Below are positions 34,752 through 44,041 of a stretch of 64,000 nt of DNA, one piece after another. The notes under the pieces are model-generated. The model was not told the origin of the DNA. It did not search any database and was given only the letters and a program-made list of their open reading frames with translations. Position 1 is the first letter of the stretch, and each line of letters opens with the position of its first letter. Position numbers and translations under genes: made by a program. This DNA is from Novispirillum itersonii (GTDB taxonomy: Bacteria > Pseudomonadota > Alphaproteobacteria > Rhodospirillales > Rhodospirillaceae), in NCBI RefSeq assembly GCF_014205675.1, contig NZ_JACIIX010000004.1, forward strand, positions 62,001 through 126,000. Reading direction: 5' to 3'.

Positions 34752-36026
34752 ATGCTCGTTTCTGCCCTCTGCCAGTCTGTGTCTGCCCCCCGGAAGATCC
34801 TGCGTCATCTGGCTCTGGCGGCGGTTTCGGCAGCCATGCTGTCTTCCACTGCCCTGATTGCCCCCGCCGGGGCCGTCACGCTGGAAACCAAGGCGCGGGA
34901 AGCCTATCTGGTCGACTTCGAAACCGGTGCCGTGCTGTTTGACAAGAACGGCACCACCCAGATGCCGCCGTCGTCGATGAGCAAGCTGATGACCGCCCTG
35001 ATGGTGTTTGAACGCCTGAAGGAAGGATCGCTGTCGTTTGAGGAAAAGTTCCGGGTGTCGCAGAATGCCTGGAAAAAGGGCGGGGCCGCCTCCGGTGGCT
35101 CGACCATGTTCCTTGATCTGAACAGCGAGGCAAAGGTCGAAGACCTGCTGCGCGGCATGATCATTCAGTCCGGGAACGATGCCTGCATCGTTCTGGCGGA
35201 AGGCCTGATGGGCACCGAAGACGCCTTTGCTGAGGCGATGAACCGCAAGGCCAAGGAAATCGGCCTGAAGGACAGCCACTTCGCCAATGCCACCGGCCTG
35301 CCGGACCCCAATCACTATATGACCGCCCGTGATCTGGCGACGCTGGCGCGGTACCTGATTGTCACCTTCCCTGAATACTACCGGATCTATTCGGAAAAAG
35401 AGTTCTATTACAATAAGATCCGGCAGCAGAACCGCAATCCGCTGCTGTTTACCATGCCGGGGGCCGATGGCCTGAAGACCGGGCATACCTCGGTTGCCGG
35501 ATACGGCCTGACCGGGTCTGCCCAACGCGGCGAACGCCGCCAGATCATGGTGATCAATGGCCTTAACTCCATGGCTGAACGCTCTGAGGAATCTCAGAAA
35601 ATCATGGACTGGGGTTTTGCCAACTTCGAGAACAAGACCCTGTTCACCGCCGGGGAGAATATCTCGACCGCCGAAGTCTGGCTTGGGGATGTTGATGAGG
35701 TTCCCCTGACCGCCCAGAAGGATATCCGCCTGACCCTGCCGCGCCGTGCCGCCCAGAACCTCGATGTCCGGGTGGTCTATAACGGGCCGATCCCGGCCCC
35801 GATCCAGAAGGGGGCGCAGATTGCCACCCTGCGGGTCAACGGGCAGGATATGGATGCGCCGATTGATGTTCCGCTGTATGCCGCTGCGGATGTGGAGCGT
35901 CTGGGCTTTATGGGCCGGATTGCGGCAGCCCTGCGCCACATGGTGGTTGGTCCGGCCAGCCAGAATGTGACGGATATGACCAGCAAGGCCCTGACGGTTC
36001 CGTCAACGGCCCAGCCTGCGAAGTAA
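34752..36026 (+). CDS. dacA: D-alanyl-D-alanine carboxypeptidase (PBP5/6 type)
   Basis: A 424-residue serine DD-carboxypeptidase that trims the terminal D-Ala of peptidoglycan stem peptides. The signal peptide covers residues 1-41 (ending PAGA). The active-site Ser75-x-x-Lys78 (SMSK), the SGN motif (SGNDACIVLAE) and KTG (LKTGHTSVAGYG) are all present. The C-terminal PBP5-type beta domain ends in an amphipathic tail that likely anchors it to the inner membrane. It stands 6 bases before tmk, so both may share a transcript. Confidence 0.95.
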   Translation: MLVSALCQSVSAPRKILRHLALAAVSAAMLSSTALIAPAGAVTLETKAREAYLVDFETGAVLFDKNGTTQMPPSSMSKLMTALMVFERLKEGSLSFEEKFRVSQNAWKKGGAASGGSTMFLDLNSEAKVEDLLRGMIIQSGNDACIVLAEGLMGTEDAFAEAMNRKAKEIGLKDSHFANATGLPDPNHYMTARDLATLARYLIVTFPEYYRIYSEKEFYYNKIRQQNRNPLLFTMPGADGLKTGHTSVAGYGLTGSAQRGERRQIMVINGLNSMAERSEESQKIMDWGFANFENKTLFTAGENISTAEVWLGDVDEVPLTAQKDIRLTLPRRAAQNLDVRVVYNGPIPAPIQKGAQIATLRVNGQDMDAPIDVPLYAAADVERLGFMGRIAAALRHMVVGPASQNVTDMTSKALTVPSTAQPAK

Positions 36027-36032
36027 TCCGGC

Positions 36033-36668
36033 GTGCGCGGCCGGTTCATCACCTTTGAAGGCGGCGAAGGGGCGGGGAAATCCACCCAGATTTCCTTTCT
36101 TGCCGCCGCCCTTGAGGCGCAGGGCCTGCCGGTGCTGCAAACCCGGGAACCGGGAGGCTCGCCGGGGGCTGAGGAAATCCGTGGCCTTCTGGTGCGGGGA
36201 GAAGCCGGTCGCTGGGATGGCGTCAGCGAAACCCTTCTGCTGTATGCCGCCCGCCGCAACCACCTCCAGACGGTGATTCTGCCCGCGCTGGAGCAAGGGC
36301 GCTGGGTTCTCTGTGACCGTTTCAATGATTCCACGCTCGCCTATCAGGGCTATGGACGCGGCCTTGCCATGGATTGGTTGGACAGCCTGTATCAGGCTGT
36401 TTCCGAAGGACTTCAGCCGGATCTGACGCTGTACATTGATGTTCCGGTTGAGGTCGGTCTGGCCCGAGCCGGTCGGCGTGGGGATGACGAAAACCGTTTT
36501 GAAGGGCTCGCGGACAGCTTCCACCTGAAAATCCGGCGCGGCTTTCAGGAGATTGTCCGGAATAACCCAGACCGCTGCGCGACGATTGACGGTATGGGAA
36601 GCGTGGACGAAATCCGCCGTGTCATCCTTGAAACCGTTCTGTCGCGGTTGCCCCATCATGGCCGTTAA
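36033..36668 (+). CDS. tmk: Thymidylate kinase
   Basis: A 211-residue dTMP kinase for dTTP synthesis. The P-loop FEGGEGAGKST is at residues 8-18, the DRF motif (CDRFNDSTLAYQGYGRG) and the LID arginines (AGRRGDDENRF) follow. It begins with GTG, six bases after the dacA stop, and its end is 11 bases before holB. The tmk-holB-metG-tatD order is conserved in many alphaproteobacteria. Confidence 0.96.
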   Translation: MRGRFITFEGGEGAGKSTQISFLAAALEAQGLPVLQTREPGGSPGAEEIRGLLVRGEAGRWDGVSETLLLYAARRNHLQTVILPALEQGRWVLCDRFNDSTLAYQGYGRGLAMDWLDSLYQAVSEGLQPDLTLYIDVPVEVGLARAGRRGDDENRFEGLADSFHLKIRRGFQEIVRNNPDRCATIDGMGSVDEIRRVILETVLSRLPHHGR

Positions 36669-36679
36669 CGGAAGCGGCG

Positions 36680-37750
36680 ATGACTGACTCCGGTCTGCTC
36701 CCTCCCAAAGAAAACAGCCTCCTCCTCGGCCACGCTGATGCCGAACATCAGGTTCTGGACGCGTGGAATGCAGGCCGGATGCACCATGCCTGGCTGATCA
36801 CCGGTCCCCGGGGGATCGGCAAGGCCACTTTCGCATACCGGGTGGCCCGGTTTGTCCTGTCGCAGGGAGATGGTCCATCGGGCCTGTTCGGGCCACCGGA
36901 TACACTGGATATCCCCCCGGAGTCCCCGGCTTTCCGTCAGATCGCGCAAGGGGCGCACGGCGACTTCCGGGTGGTTGAACGCCAGTGGGACGAGAAGAAG
37001 AAACGCTTCCGGGGTGAGATTATTGTCGACAGCGTCCGTGGCGTCGGCGAATTTCTCGCCATGACCGCCGGGGGCTGGAAGGTGGTGCTGGTTGATGCCG
37101 CCGATGAGATGAACCGCAATGCAGCCAATGCGATCCTGAAGGTTCTTGAGGAGCCGTCAAAACGGTCCCTGCTGCTGCTGCTGGCGCATAACCCGGCCCG
37201 CCTGCTGCCCACCATCCGGTCCCGCTGCCGCCATCTGGCCCTGCGCCCCCCGTCAGAGGCTGATGCCCTGACTCTTCTGGCCCGGGCCCGGCCGGATCTG
37301 CCCCGGGATGATGCGGAAGCCATGCTTCGGCTGTCTGACGGCAGCATCGGCCGGGCGCTGGAGCTGGCGGATGAAGGCGGGCTCCAGCATTATCACGCCA
37401 TGATCACCCTGCTGCGCAGCCTGCCGAAGCTGGACGGCATGGCCCTGCATGCCTTTGCGGATAAGGTCTCGCGCAGTGAGGAAACCTTCACCATCACCGC
37501 CGACCTGCTGCAATGGTGGCTGGCCCGTGCCATCGCCGCCGGAGGGCGCAGGCAGGAACCGGTGGAGATCATTCCCGGAGAAAACGGCCTGACCCGCAGC
37601 CTGCTTGCTGCGGCGCCTCTTGATCGCTGGGTGGAGGTGTGGGAAAAGATCGGTCACCTGTTCGAGCGGACAGGGGCCGTGGCGCTGGACAAAAAAACCG
37701 TCCTGCTGAGTGTCTTCGCGCAGATTGAGCGCGAGATGACCCGCCGCTGA
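36680..37750 (+). CDS. holB: DNA polymerase III subunit delta'
   Basis: A 356-residue clamp-loader subunit. The Rossmann-like AAA+ domain carries GPRGIGKATFAYRVA (about residues 39-53) and the VLVDAADEMNRNAANAILK sensor region, followed by LEEPSKRSLLLLLAHNPARLLPTIRSRC. As usual for delta' the ATP site is degenerate and the SRC motif supports assembly with the gamma/tau subunits. It lies between tmk and metG in a tightly spaced run. Confidence 0.94.
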   Translation: MTDSGLLPPKENSLLLGHADAEHQVLDAWNAGRMHHAWLITGPRGIGKATFAYRVARFVLSQGDGPSGLFGPPDTLDIPPESPAFRQIAQGAHGDFRVVERQWDEKKKRFRGEIIVDSVRGVGEFLAMTAGGWKVVLVDAADEMNRNAANAILKVLEEPSKRSLLLLLAHNPARLLPTIRSRCRHLALRPPSEADALTLLARARPDLPRDDAEAMLRLSDGSIGRALELADEGGLQHYHAMITLLRSLPKLDGMALHAFADKVSRSEETFTITADLLQWWLARAIAAGGRRQEPVEIIPGENGLTRSLLAAAPLDRWVEVWEKIGHLFERTGAVALDKKTVLLSVFAQIEREMTRR

Positions 37751-37804
37751 CCGTCACGCCGCCCCGACAAGACCGCACCCCACGCCCAACCGGGAGATAC
37801 CGCG

Positions 37805-39364
37805 ATGGCCGGGCAAAAGCCCTTTTATGTCACCACGCCGATCTATTACGTGAACGACAAGCCGCATATCGGCCACGCCTACACCACGCTGGCGTGCGAT
37901 GTTCTGGCCCGGTTCAAGCGGCTGGATGGCTACACCGTCAAGTTTCTGACCGGCACCGATGAGCATGGCCAGAAGGTCGAGAAGTCGGCGATGGCCAAGG
38001 GGATTGCTCCGCAGCAGTTCACCGATGACGTCTCGCAGAACTTCCGCGATCTGGCTGCCGCCATGGGCTACAGCAACGACGACTTCATCCGCACCACCGA
38101 AGTCCGCCACAAGGCCGCCTGTCAGGCGCTGTGGACCCGGCTTCTGGAAAAGGGCGACATTTATCTGGATAAGTATGCCGGGTGGTATGCGGTCCGTGAT
38201 GAGGCCTTTTATTCCGAGTCCGAACTGAAAGCGGGCCCGAACGGCGAGAAACTGGCCCCGACCGGTGCCCCGGTGGAGTGGGTGGAAGAGGCCAGCTATT
38301 TCTTCCGTCTGTCGGCGTGGCAGGACCGTCTGCTGGCTTTCTATGAAGCCAACCCCGATTTCATCGCCCCGGAAAGCCGCCGCAACGAAGTGCTGAGCTT
38401 TGTGCGGGGCGGCCTTCAGGATCTGTCGGTGTCCCGCACCACCTTCAAGTGGGGCGTCCCGGTGCCCGGCGATGATGCCCACATCATGTATGTGTGGCTG
38501 GATGCGCTGACCAACTACATCACCGCCGTCGGCTATCCGGATACCGACGCCTCTGACTATAAGCAGTTCTGGCCCGCCAACCTGCATATGGTCGGCAAGG
38601 ATATCCTGCGGTTCCACGCCGTTTACTGGCCGGCGTTCCTGATGGCGGCCGACCTGCCGCCGCCGCAGCGGGTATTTGCCCATGGCTGGTGGACCAACGA
38701 AGGCCAGAAGATCTCCAAGTCCCTCGGCAACGTGATCGACCCGTACCAGCTGGTGGAGCGGTATGGGCTGGATCAGGTGCGGTTCTTCATGCTGCGCGAG
38801 GTTCCGTTCGGCAATGACGGAGACTTTTCGCATCAGGCGATGGTCGGCCGCATGAACAGCGAGCTGGCCAACGATTTCGGCAACCTGTCGCAGCGGGTTC
38901 TGTCGATGATCAACAAGAACTGCAATGCCGCCGTGCCAAACAAGGGCCCGCTGACGGAAGACGATGAAGCGATGCTGGGCAGTGCCTATGCGCTGCTGGA
39001 AACCGTGCGCGGTCAGCTGGACCGGCAGGTGTTCCACGAAGCGCTGGAAAGCATCTGGGTGGTGATCCGTGCCGCCAACGGTTACGTCGACCGGCAGGCT
39101 CCGTGGGGCCTGAAGAAGACCGATCCGGCGCGGATGGAAACCGTCCTGTGGGTGCTGGCGGAAAGCATCCGCAATCTGGCCCTGCTGATGCAGCCGTTCG
39201 TTCCGACCAGCGCCGGAAAGATGCTGGATCAGATGGCGGTTGCCGCGGATGCCCGTTCCATGGCCCATTTCGGTGCCGCCGGGGCGCTGGTGCCGGGTTC
39301 GGCCCTGCCGAAGCCGGAAGGCGTGTTCCCGCGTTATGTTGAAGCTGAAGCGACCGCTTCCTAA
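37805..39364 (+). CDS. metG: Methionyl-tRNA synthetase
   Basis: A 519-residue class I synthetase charging tRNA-Met. The HIGH motif is HIGHAY (about residues 22-27), and KMSKS appears as KISKSLGN near residue 302. The zinc-knuckle cysteines of the long MetG type are absent and there is no C-terminal tRNA-binding domain; both are normal for the short alphaproteobacterial type. A good GGGAGATA site precedes the ATG. tatD follows 20 bases after the stop. Confidence 0.97.
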   Translation: MAGQKPFYVTTPIYYVNDKPHIGHAYTTLACDVLARFKRLDGYTVKFLTGTDEHGQKVEKSAMAKGIAPQQFTDDVSQNFRDLAAAMGYSNDDFIRTTEVRHKAACQALWTRLLEKGDIYLDKYAGWYAVRDEAFYSESELKAGPNGEKLAPTGAPVEWVEEASYFFRLSAWQDRLLAFYEANPDFIAPESRRNEVLSFVRGGLQDLSVSRTTFKWGVPVPGDDAHIMYVWLDALTNYITAVGYPDTDASDYKQFWPANLHMVGKDILRFHAVYWPAFLMAADLPPPQRVFAHGWWTNEGQKISKSLGNVIDPYQLVERYGLDQVRFFMLREVPFGNDGDFSHQAMVGRMNSELANDFGNLSQRVLSMINKNCNAAVPNKGPLTEDDEAMLGSAYALLETVRGQLDRQVFHEALESIWVVIRAANGYVDRQAPWGLKKTDPARMETVLWVLAESIRNLALLMQPFVPTSAGKMLDQMAVAADARSMAHFGAAGALVPGSALPKPEGVFPRYVEAEATAS

Positions 39365-39384
39365 GCAGAGAGTTACCCGGTCCC

Positions 39385-40161
39385 ATGCTGGTGGATAGTC
39401 ACTGTCACCTTGATTTTCCTGACTTTTCTGAAGAACTGCCGGATGTGATCGCCCGGGCCGAAGGGGCAGGGGTCAGCACCATGCTGACCATCTGCACCCA
39501 TCTGTCCCGGTTTGAGCGGGTCCGTGCGGTGGCGGAACGGTTTGATAATGTCTGGTGTACGGTCGGTATCCACCCGCATGAAGCGGGATCGGAAACCCTG
39601 CTGGATGCCGGGACACTCCTGACGCTGGCCGATCACCCCAAGGTGGTCGGCTTCGGCGAGACCGGGCTGGACTATTTCTACGAGCACAGCCCGCGGGACG
39701 ATCAGCAGCGGGCCTTCCGTCTGCATATCGAAGCCGCCCGACAGGCGGACCTGCCGGTGATCATTCACACCCGTGATGCCGACGAGGATACGCTGGCCAT
39801 CCTGCGGGAAGAGATGAAAGCCGGTCCGTTCCGGGGCCTGATCCACTGCTTCAGTTCCTCCCGCGCACTGGCGGAGGAATGCGTGGAGATGGGGCTGTAT
39901 ATTTCGCTATCCGGCATCGTGACCTTCAACAAGGCGGAAGAATTGCGGGAGACTGTCCGCGACCTGCCGGTGGAGCGCCTGCTGGTGGAAACCGATGCGC
40001 CGTATCTGGCCCCGATTCCCAAGCGTGGGAAGCGGAATGAGCCAGCTTTCACCGCCTATACTGCTGCAAAGGTCGCAGGCCTGAAAGGTCTGTCAGCAGA
40101 AGACTTTGCGGCGGTCTCGACCGCCAATTTCCACCGCCTGTTCAGTAAGGTTGTCGCCTGA
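39385..40161 (+). CDS. TatD family metal-dependent hydrolase (DNase)
   Basis: A 258-residue TIM-barrel amidohydrolase-superfamily protein of the TatD group, 3'-5' exonucleases linked to DNA repair. Metal ligands are seen in DSHCHLDF (residues 4-11), GETGLDYFYEHSPRDDQ, IHTRDADED, HCFSSS and VETDAPYLAP. It follows metG closely and precedes the metallo-beta-lactamase-fold gene, an order kept across alphaproteobacteria. Confidence 0.94.
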   Translation: MLVDSHCHLDFPDFSEELPDVIARAEGAGVSTMLTICTHLSRFERVRAVAERFDNVWCTVGIHPHEAGSETLLDAGTLLTLADHPKVVGFGETGLDYFYEHSPRDDQQRAFRLHIEAARQADLPVIIHTRDADEDTLAILREEMKAGPFRGLIHCFSSSRALAEECVEMGLYISLSGIVTFNKAEELRETVRDLPVERLLVETDAPYLAPIPKRGKRNEPAFTAYTAAKVAGLKGLSAEDFAAVSTANFHRLFSKVVA

Positions 40162-40225
40162 CTTTCAGCCGGGCAGGGCAGCCTGAATATCTCCTAGTAG
40201 ACGATCAAGGCGGGCCGGAGGGTTC

Positions 40226-41014
40226 ATGAAGGTCACAATTCTTGGCAGTGGTCCCTCCGGCGGCATACCGGCCCTTGATCATGGCTGGGGGGCCTGTGAC
40301 CCCGCCAATCCGCGCAACCGCCGGACCCGCTCCTCAGCCCTGATTGAGGCGATTTCGCCGCTGGACGGGCAGGGGAAGCGGATCCTGATTGATACATCTC
40401 CGGATCTGCGGTCCCAGTTTCTGGATAATGGCATCCGCACACTGGACGGGGTGATCTTTACGCACGGCCATGCTGACCACACCCATGGGGTTGATGACCT
40501 GCGGGCCATCAACCGCAATATCGGTGGTCCGCTGCCAATCTGGGGCGACGGTCCGACGCTGGACAAGCTGCGGGATTCATTCGGCTACGTCTTTGGCGAC
40601 ATTCCCCACGGGAAGCCGATTTTCCGGCCATGGCTGGAACCGCATCTGATCGGGGATAGCCCGTTCTCAGTGGCGGGAATTCCCGTGATCCCGTTTGAGC
40701 AGGATCATGGCTGGGGGCTGACGCAGGGCCTGCGGATTGGGGATTTTGCCTATTCAACCGACCTGATGCATTTGCCGGAAGAGGCATTTCCGATTCTGGA
40801 AGGGATCAAGGTCTGGGTGATTGGCGTCTTTGGTCCCAAGCCGCACCCGACACATGCCCATGTCGATCTGGCCCTTGAGTGGATTGAGCGGGTTAAACCG
40901 GAGCGGGCCTGGCTGACCCATCTGGGGCCGGGACTGGATTATGCGGCGCTGGAGGCCTCTTTGCCATCCCATGTCCGGCCAGCCCATGATGGTCTGGTGA
41001 TCAGCATCGATTGA
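40226..41014 (+). CDS. Metallo-beta-lactamase-fold hydrolase (PhnP-like)
   Basis: A 262-residue MBL-fold hydrolase resembling PhnP-type phosphodiesterases. The metal motif THGHADHTHG is present, with later histidine and aspartate ligands in FEQDHGWG, AYSTDLM and THAHVD. The opening LGSGPSGGIPALDHGWGACD is typical of the group found downstream of tatD. PhnP cleaves cyclic ribose phosphates, but no phosphonate genes are here, so the substrate is open. Confidence 0.88.
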   Translation: MKVTILGSGPSGGIPALDHGWGACDPANPRNRRTRSSALIEAISPLDGQGKRILIDTSPDLRSQFLDNGIRTLDGVIFTHGHADHTHGVDDLRAINRNIGGPLPIWGDGPTLDKLRDSFGYVFGDIPHGKPIFRPWLEPHLIGDSPFSVAGIPVIPFEQDHGWGLTQGLRIGDFAYSTDLMHLPEEAFPILEGIKVWVIGVFGPKPHPTHAHVDLALEWIERVKPERAWLTHLGPGLDYAALEASLPSHVRPAHDGLVISID

Positions 41015-41255
41015 GACCGGAACTGCCAATTTAACAGATCATATTCGTTATATATATACGGTTAGCAGAATTTGCGACCGCTGAGGACTTTGCCATTTGC
41101 CTTCCATTCCGGATTCAATGCTCTTCATAATATATATTATGCGACAATAACTGATTTGGTTATCTCTGTAATATCAATGTGCTATTAGGGCATTTCCATC
41201 AATCTCTGCGGATCTTGCCCCGCTCAGGGTCGGGTTGAGCCCGAAGAATGATCTC
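41015..41255. other. AT-rich intergenic islet with palindromes
   Basis: These 241 bases between convergent genes are much richer in A and T than their surroundings. They include a perfect 16-base palindrome CATAATATATATTATG (41126-41141) and a near-palindrome around 41047-41061 with alternating TA. I find no convincing coding frame, tRNA or terminator with U run. Confidence 0.5.
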
Positions 41256-42083
41256 TTAAAAGGCAAGTTCCGCGCTGTCGGCCAGCCGCATTCCCCGGGC
41301 TTTCATCGTCGAGAGAAAGTCACGACCAAGCTGAGGAAAGTCAGGGCCGCCGGGTAAGGCCGGAACCGGGCTCATGCAATCCGTCAGCAGCGTAAAGCGG
41401 CGGCAGCTTTCCGGGCCAACCATATCGGCAATATCCGTCACCGTTGCCTTGACGCAATGACTGAGGGCTTCACCCGCCACCAGAACCTGCCCTGCCCGCT
41501 TCAGCTCCTCCAGAAGAATCCGGTTCGGCTGTGTTGCCGGATCAGCGCTATCCGGAACCTCGGCAGCAATTGCCGAATAATGCTCGGTGTATGGATTCAG
41601 GCCCTTCAGGACAAAATTGACCGACCGCTGATACGTTTCCTGCCACGTCATCAGGGCCGCCAGAAGATCAGGATGCACGGCATGTCCGGGGCTGCCGATC
41701 AGGCAATGCGGTGGCCAGATCACCAAAGCGTATTTTCCCCGGCGTTCCAGATCGAGGAGATAGGCCTCGGACCGGTGTTGGGCTGCGGGATTGGCCGCCC
41801 GCCACAGACCATCGGCCACCGACCCGGCGGTGATCACCGTAAACGGAGCCGGTGACTGCCCCTCCGCATCCTGCCACCATGCCGGATGGGCGATATCCAG
41901 CAGATTATGACTGTCCAGCGTGACATGGATGGCGTCAATCCCCTGCCCGGCCCTCCGGATCAGCTCCGCCAGCCGCCGCATATCAGCGTCCGCGCCGGGA
42001 ACCGCCAGAGCCCCGTCGCATGGGCCATCGCAAAAATCCCGCTGCGGATCGATCACCAAAAGGTGGACACCAGTCGCTATCAT
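41256..42083 (-). CDS. Nicotinamidase-like isochorismatase-family amidohydrolase
   Basis: A 275-residue cysteine hydrolase of the isochorismatase fold. The catalytic triad Asp12 (IDPQRDFC), Lys160 (FVLKGLNP) and Cys210 (EALSHCVKA) is present. So is a metal triad Asp57-His59-His66 (TLDSHNLLDIAHPAWW), the hallmark of nicotinamidases. It should turn nicotinamide into nicotinate. It is divergent from pncB, the next enzyme of that salvage route, across a 161-base gap. It is longer than the common 210-residue PncA, with an extended region before the lysine. Function is inferred from residues and neighbour together. Confidence 0.85.
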   Translation of the reverse strand: MIATGVHLLVIDPQRDFCDGPCDGALAVPGADADMRRLAELIRRAGQGIDAIHVTLDSHNLLDIAHPAWWQDAEGQSPAPFTVITAGSVADGLWRAANPAAQHRSEAYLLDLERRGKYALVIWPPHCLIGSPGHAVHPDLLAALMTWQETYQRSVNFVLKGLNPYTEHYSAIAAEVPDSADPATQPNRILLEELKRAGQVLVAGEALSHCVKATVTDIADMVGPESCRRFTLLTDCMSPVPALPGGPDFPQLGRDFLSTMKARGMRLADSAELAF

Positions 42084-42138
42084 TGCCCTGCCTTCCGTAC
42101 TGCTGTGGCATTCTTCACCAATATCCCGGATCAGGGCC

Positions 42139-42154
42139 GCAGGTAAACCCCTGC
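42139..42154. promoter_or_regulatory. Inverted repeat in the divergent NAD-salvage promoter region
   Basis: GCAGG, six bases (TAAACC) and CCTGC form a small inverted repeat midway between the nicotinamidase-like gene and pncB. It could be an operator for both, but the repeat is short and may be chance. Confidence 0.25.
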
Positions 42155-42244
42155 CCGGTGCTAAGCTTTTCTTGCAAAGCCCCTGCGTTCACGGGAAAGT
42201 CTTCCCCTGATTATCCCGCCTGAGGGTCCAAGGGGTCCCCCGTT

Positions 42245-43546
42245 ATGATGTTGAATCTGGCGTCCCGCGCCTATGACCGCCGCTGGCGGATTGACCCGAT
42301 CGTCCGGTCCCTGCTGGATACGGATTTTTACAAGCTGCTGATGCTTCAGATGATCTGGAAGCATCATGCCGACGTACCCGTTACGTTCTCCCTGATCAAC
42401 CGCTCGACCGACGTCCGGCTGGCCGAGATTATTGAGCGGCGGGAGCTGGAGGCCCAGCTTGACCATGTCCGCTCTCTGGCCCTGACCAATCAGGAACGGA
42501 TCTGGCTGGCCGGGAATACGTTCTACGGCACTGAAGGGATCTTTCAGCCGGATTTTCTGGCGTGGCTGAAAACACTGCGGCTGCCTGAGTATGAACTGCG
42601 GATCCTTGATGGCCAGTACGAGCTGCGGTTCTCCGGCCCCTGGTCACAGGTGATGCTGTGGGAGATTTACGCTGTCACCATCGTCAATACCCTGCGCAAC
42701 CGCGCCGGTCTGGCCCGGCTGTCGGAGCTGGAGCTGGATGTTCTGTATTCCCGCGCCAAAACCCGCCTGTGGGAAAAGCTGGACCGTCTGGCTGAGGCCG
42801 GTGTGACCGGGATTGCCGACTTTTCCACCCGGCGCCGGGGTGATTTCCTGTTTCAGGAATGGGCGGTTCTGGCGGCACAGGACCGGCTGGGAGCCGCCTT
42901 CAACGGAACATCCAATGTCTCTCTGGCTCAGAAACATGGGATTGAGGCGATCGGGACCAACGCCCATGAACTGCCGATGGTGCTGACCGCCCTTGCCGAT
43001 ACGGATGAGGAGATGCGGTCCGCCCAGTACCGTGTTCTGGATCAATGGCAACAGATGTATCAGGGGCGGCTTTTGGTCTTTTTGCCGGACACCTACGGCT
43101 CCACGCAGTTTCTGGAAGAGGCTCCTGACTGGGTTGCCGACTGGACAGGCCTGCGCGTGGACAGCAAGGACCCGTTTGAAGCCGGTGAGGAGGCAATCCG
43201 CTGGTGGCAGGCCCGGGGCCGGGATCCACGGGAGAAGCTGGTTCTGTTCTCCGACGCCCTTGACCTTGACGACATTCTCGCCCTCGACAGGGCCTTCCGC
43301 GGGCGCTGTCGCCTTGGTTTTGGCTGGGGCACTCTGTTTGCCAACGATTTCCGGGGCTGCCATCCCCGTCATCGGGATGACCTGAACCCCCTCAGTCTGG
43401 TCTGCAAGATTACGGAGGTGCGGGGTCGCCCTGCCGTAAAGCTTTCCGACAATATTGCCAAACCCACCGGGCCGGAGACGGAAATTACCCGGTACCGGCG
43501 CCTGTTCGGCGATGCCGGGGCCGCCTTCCGGCCGATTGTCGCCTGA
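42245..43546 (+). CDS. pncB: Nicotinate phosphoribosyltransferase
   Basis: A 433-residue NAPRTase that makes nicotinate mononucleotide in NAD salvage. The N-terminal signature DTDFYKLLMLQM is at residues 21-32, the phosphoribosyl-site loop follows in the barrel, and the active-site His region GTSNVSLAQKHGIEAIGTNAHE is split across residues 221-242. SD-like AAGGGG lies 9 bases before the first of two adjacent ATGs. The divergent neighbour supplies its nicotinate. Confidence 0.95.
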   Translation: MMLNLASRAYDRRWRIDPIVRSLLDTDFYKLLMLQMIWKHHADVPVTFSLINRSTDVRLAEIIERRELEAQLDHVRSLALTNQERIWLAGNTFYGTEGIFQPDFLAWLKTLRLPEYELRILDGQYELRFSGPWSQVMLWEIYAVTIVNTLRNRAGLARLSELELDVLYSRAKTRLWEKLDRLAEAGVTGIADFSTRRRGDFLFQEWAVLAAQDRLGAAFNGTSNVSLAQKHGIEAIGTNAHELPMVLTALADTDEEMRSAQYRVLDQWQQMYQGRLLVFLPDTYGSTQFLEEAPDWVADWTGLRVDSKDPFEAGEEAIRWWQARGRDPREKLVLFSDALDLDDILALDRAFRGRCRLGFGWGTLFANDFRGCHPRHRDDLNPLSLVCKITEVRGRPAVKLSDNIAKPTGPETEITRYRRLFGDAGAAFRPIVA

Positions 43547-43621
43547 AAGCGGCGATCCTTTCCTTGCTGCGGCGACAGTGCTAAACAGTCCCCCACTTTA
43601 CGTGAAGAAGGCACCGGACCA

Positions 43622-43996
43622 ATGACCACAGAAATCATTGTCTGCGAAACCTGCCGTCATCCGGATGGCACCCGGGAAAAAGACGGCCGTACCGGCGGCG
43701 ACGCACTGACAGAGACGCTGCGGGATGCCGTGGCGTCGGAGGACGGCATCGTTATCCGCACGATGAAGTGCCTGATGGCCTGTGACCGGAACTGCACAGC
43801 CCATGTCCGCGCCCCCGGCAAGATGGCCTACACCCTTGGCCGTCTTTCGGCCGAGGATGAATCGGCGGGGGCGCTGCTGGAGTATGTCCGGGCTTATCAG
43901 AAATCTGAAACCGGTGTGGTGCCGTTCCGCGACTGGCCGCAGGGGGTGAAGGGAAAGTTTGTTTCCCGCGCCCCGGCCATCGGCTATGACGGTTAA
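43622..43996 (+). CDS. DUF1636 family metal-binding protein
   Basis: A 124-residue DUF1636 protein with ferredoxin-like cysteines: CETC at residues 8-11 and CLMACDRNC near 50-58, a layout able to hold an iron-sulfur cluster or another metal. In many proteobacteria this family is encoded beside cobalamin or metal-homeostasis genes; none is next to it here. It stands between pncB and trmFO, 46 bases before the latter, and may share a transcript. No reaction is known. Confidence 0.82.
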   Translation: MTTEIIVCETCRHPDGTREKDGRTGGDALTETLRDAVASEDGIVIRTMKCLMACDRNCTAHVRAPGKMAYTLGRLSAEDESAGALLEYVRAYQKSETGVVPFRDWPQGVKGKFVSRAPAIGYDG

Positions 43997-44041
43997 CCCC
44001 CTTCCCCATCGCCTCAGAAAACCCTTCTAACAGGTTGAAGA

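Noticed and set aside
36680-37750. holB as a broken ATPase
   Set aside because: Delta' subunits normally have a degenerate ATP site, so this is not a defect.
37805-39364. metG as a truncated gene lacking its C-terminal domain
   Set aside because: The short form without the tRNA-binding domain and zinc knuckles is normal in many alphaproteobacteria.
42225-42240. A palindromic GGGGTCCCC just before pncB as an operator
   Set aside because: It overlaps the likely ribosome-binding site and is too short and GC-rich to distinguish from chance.
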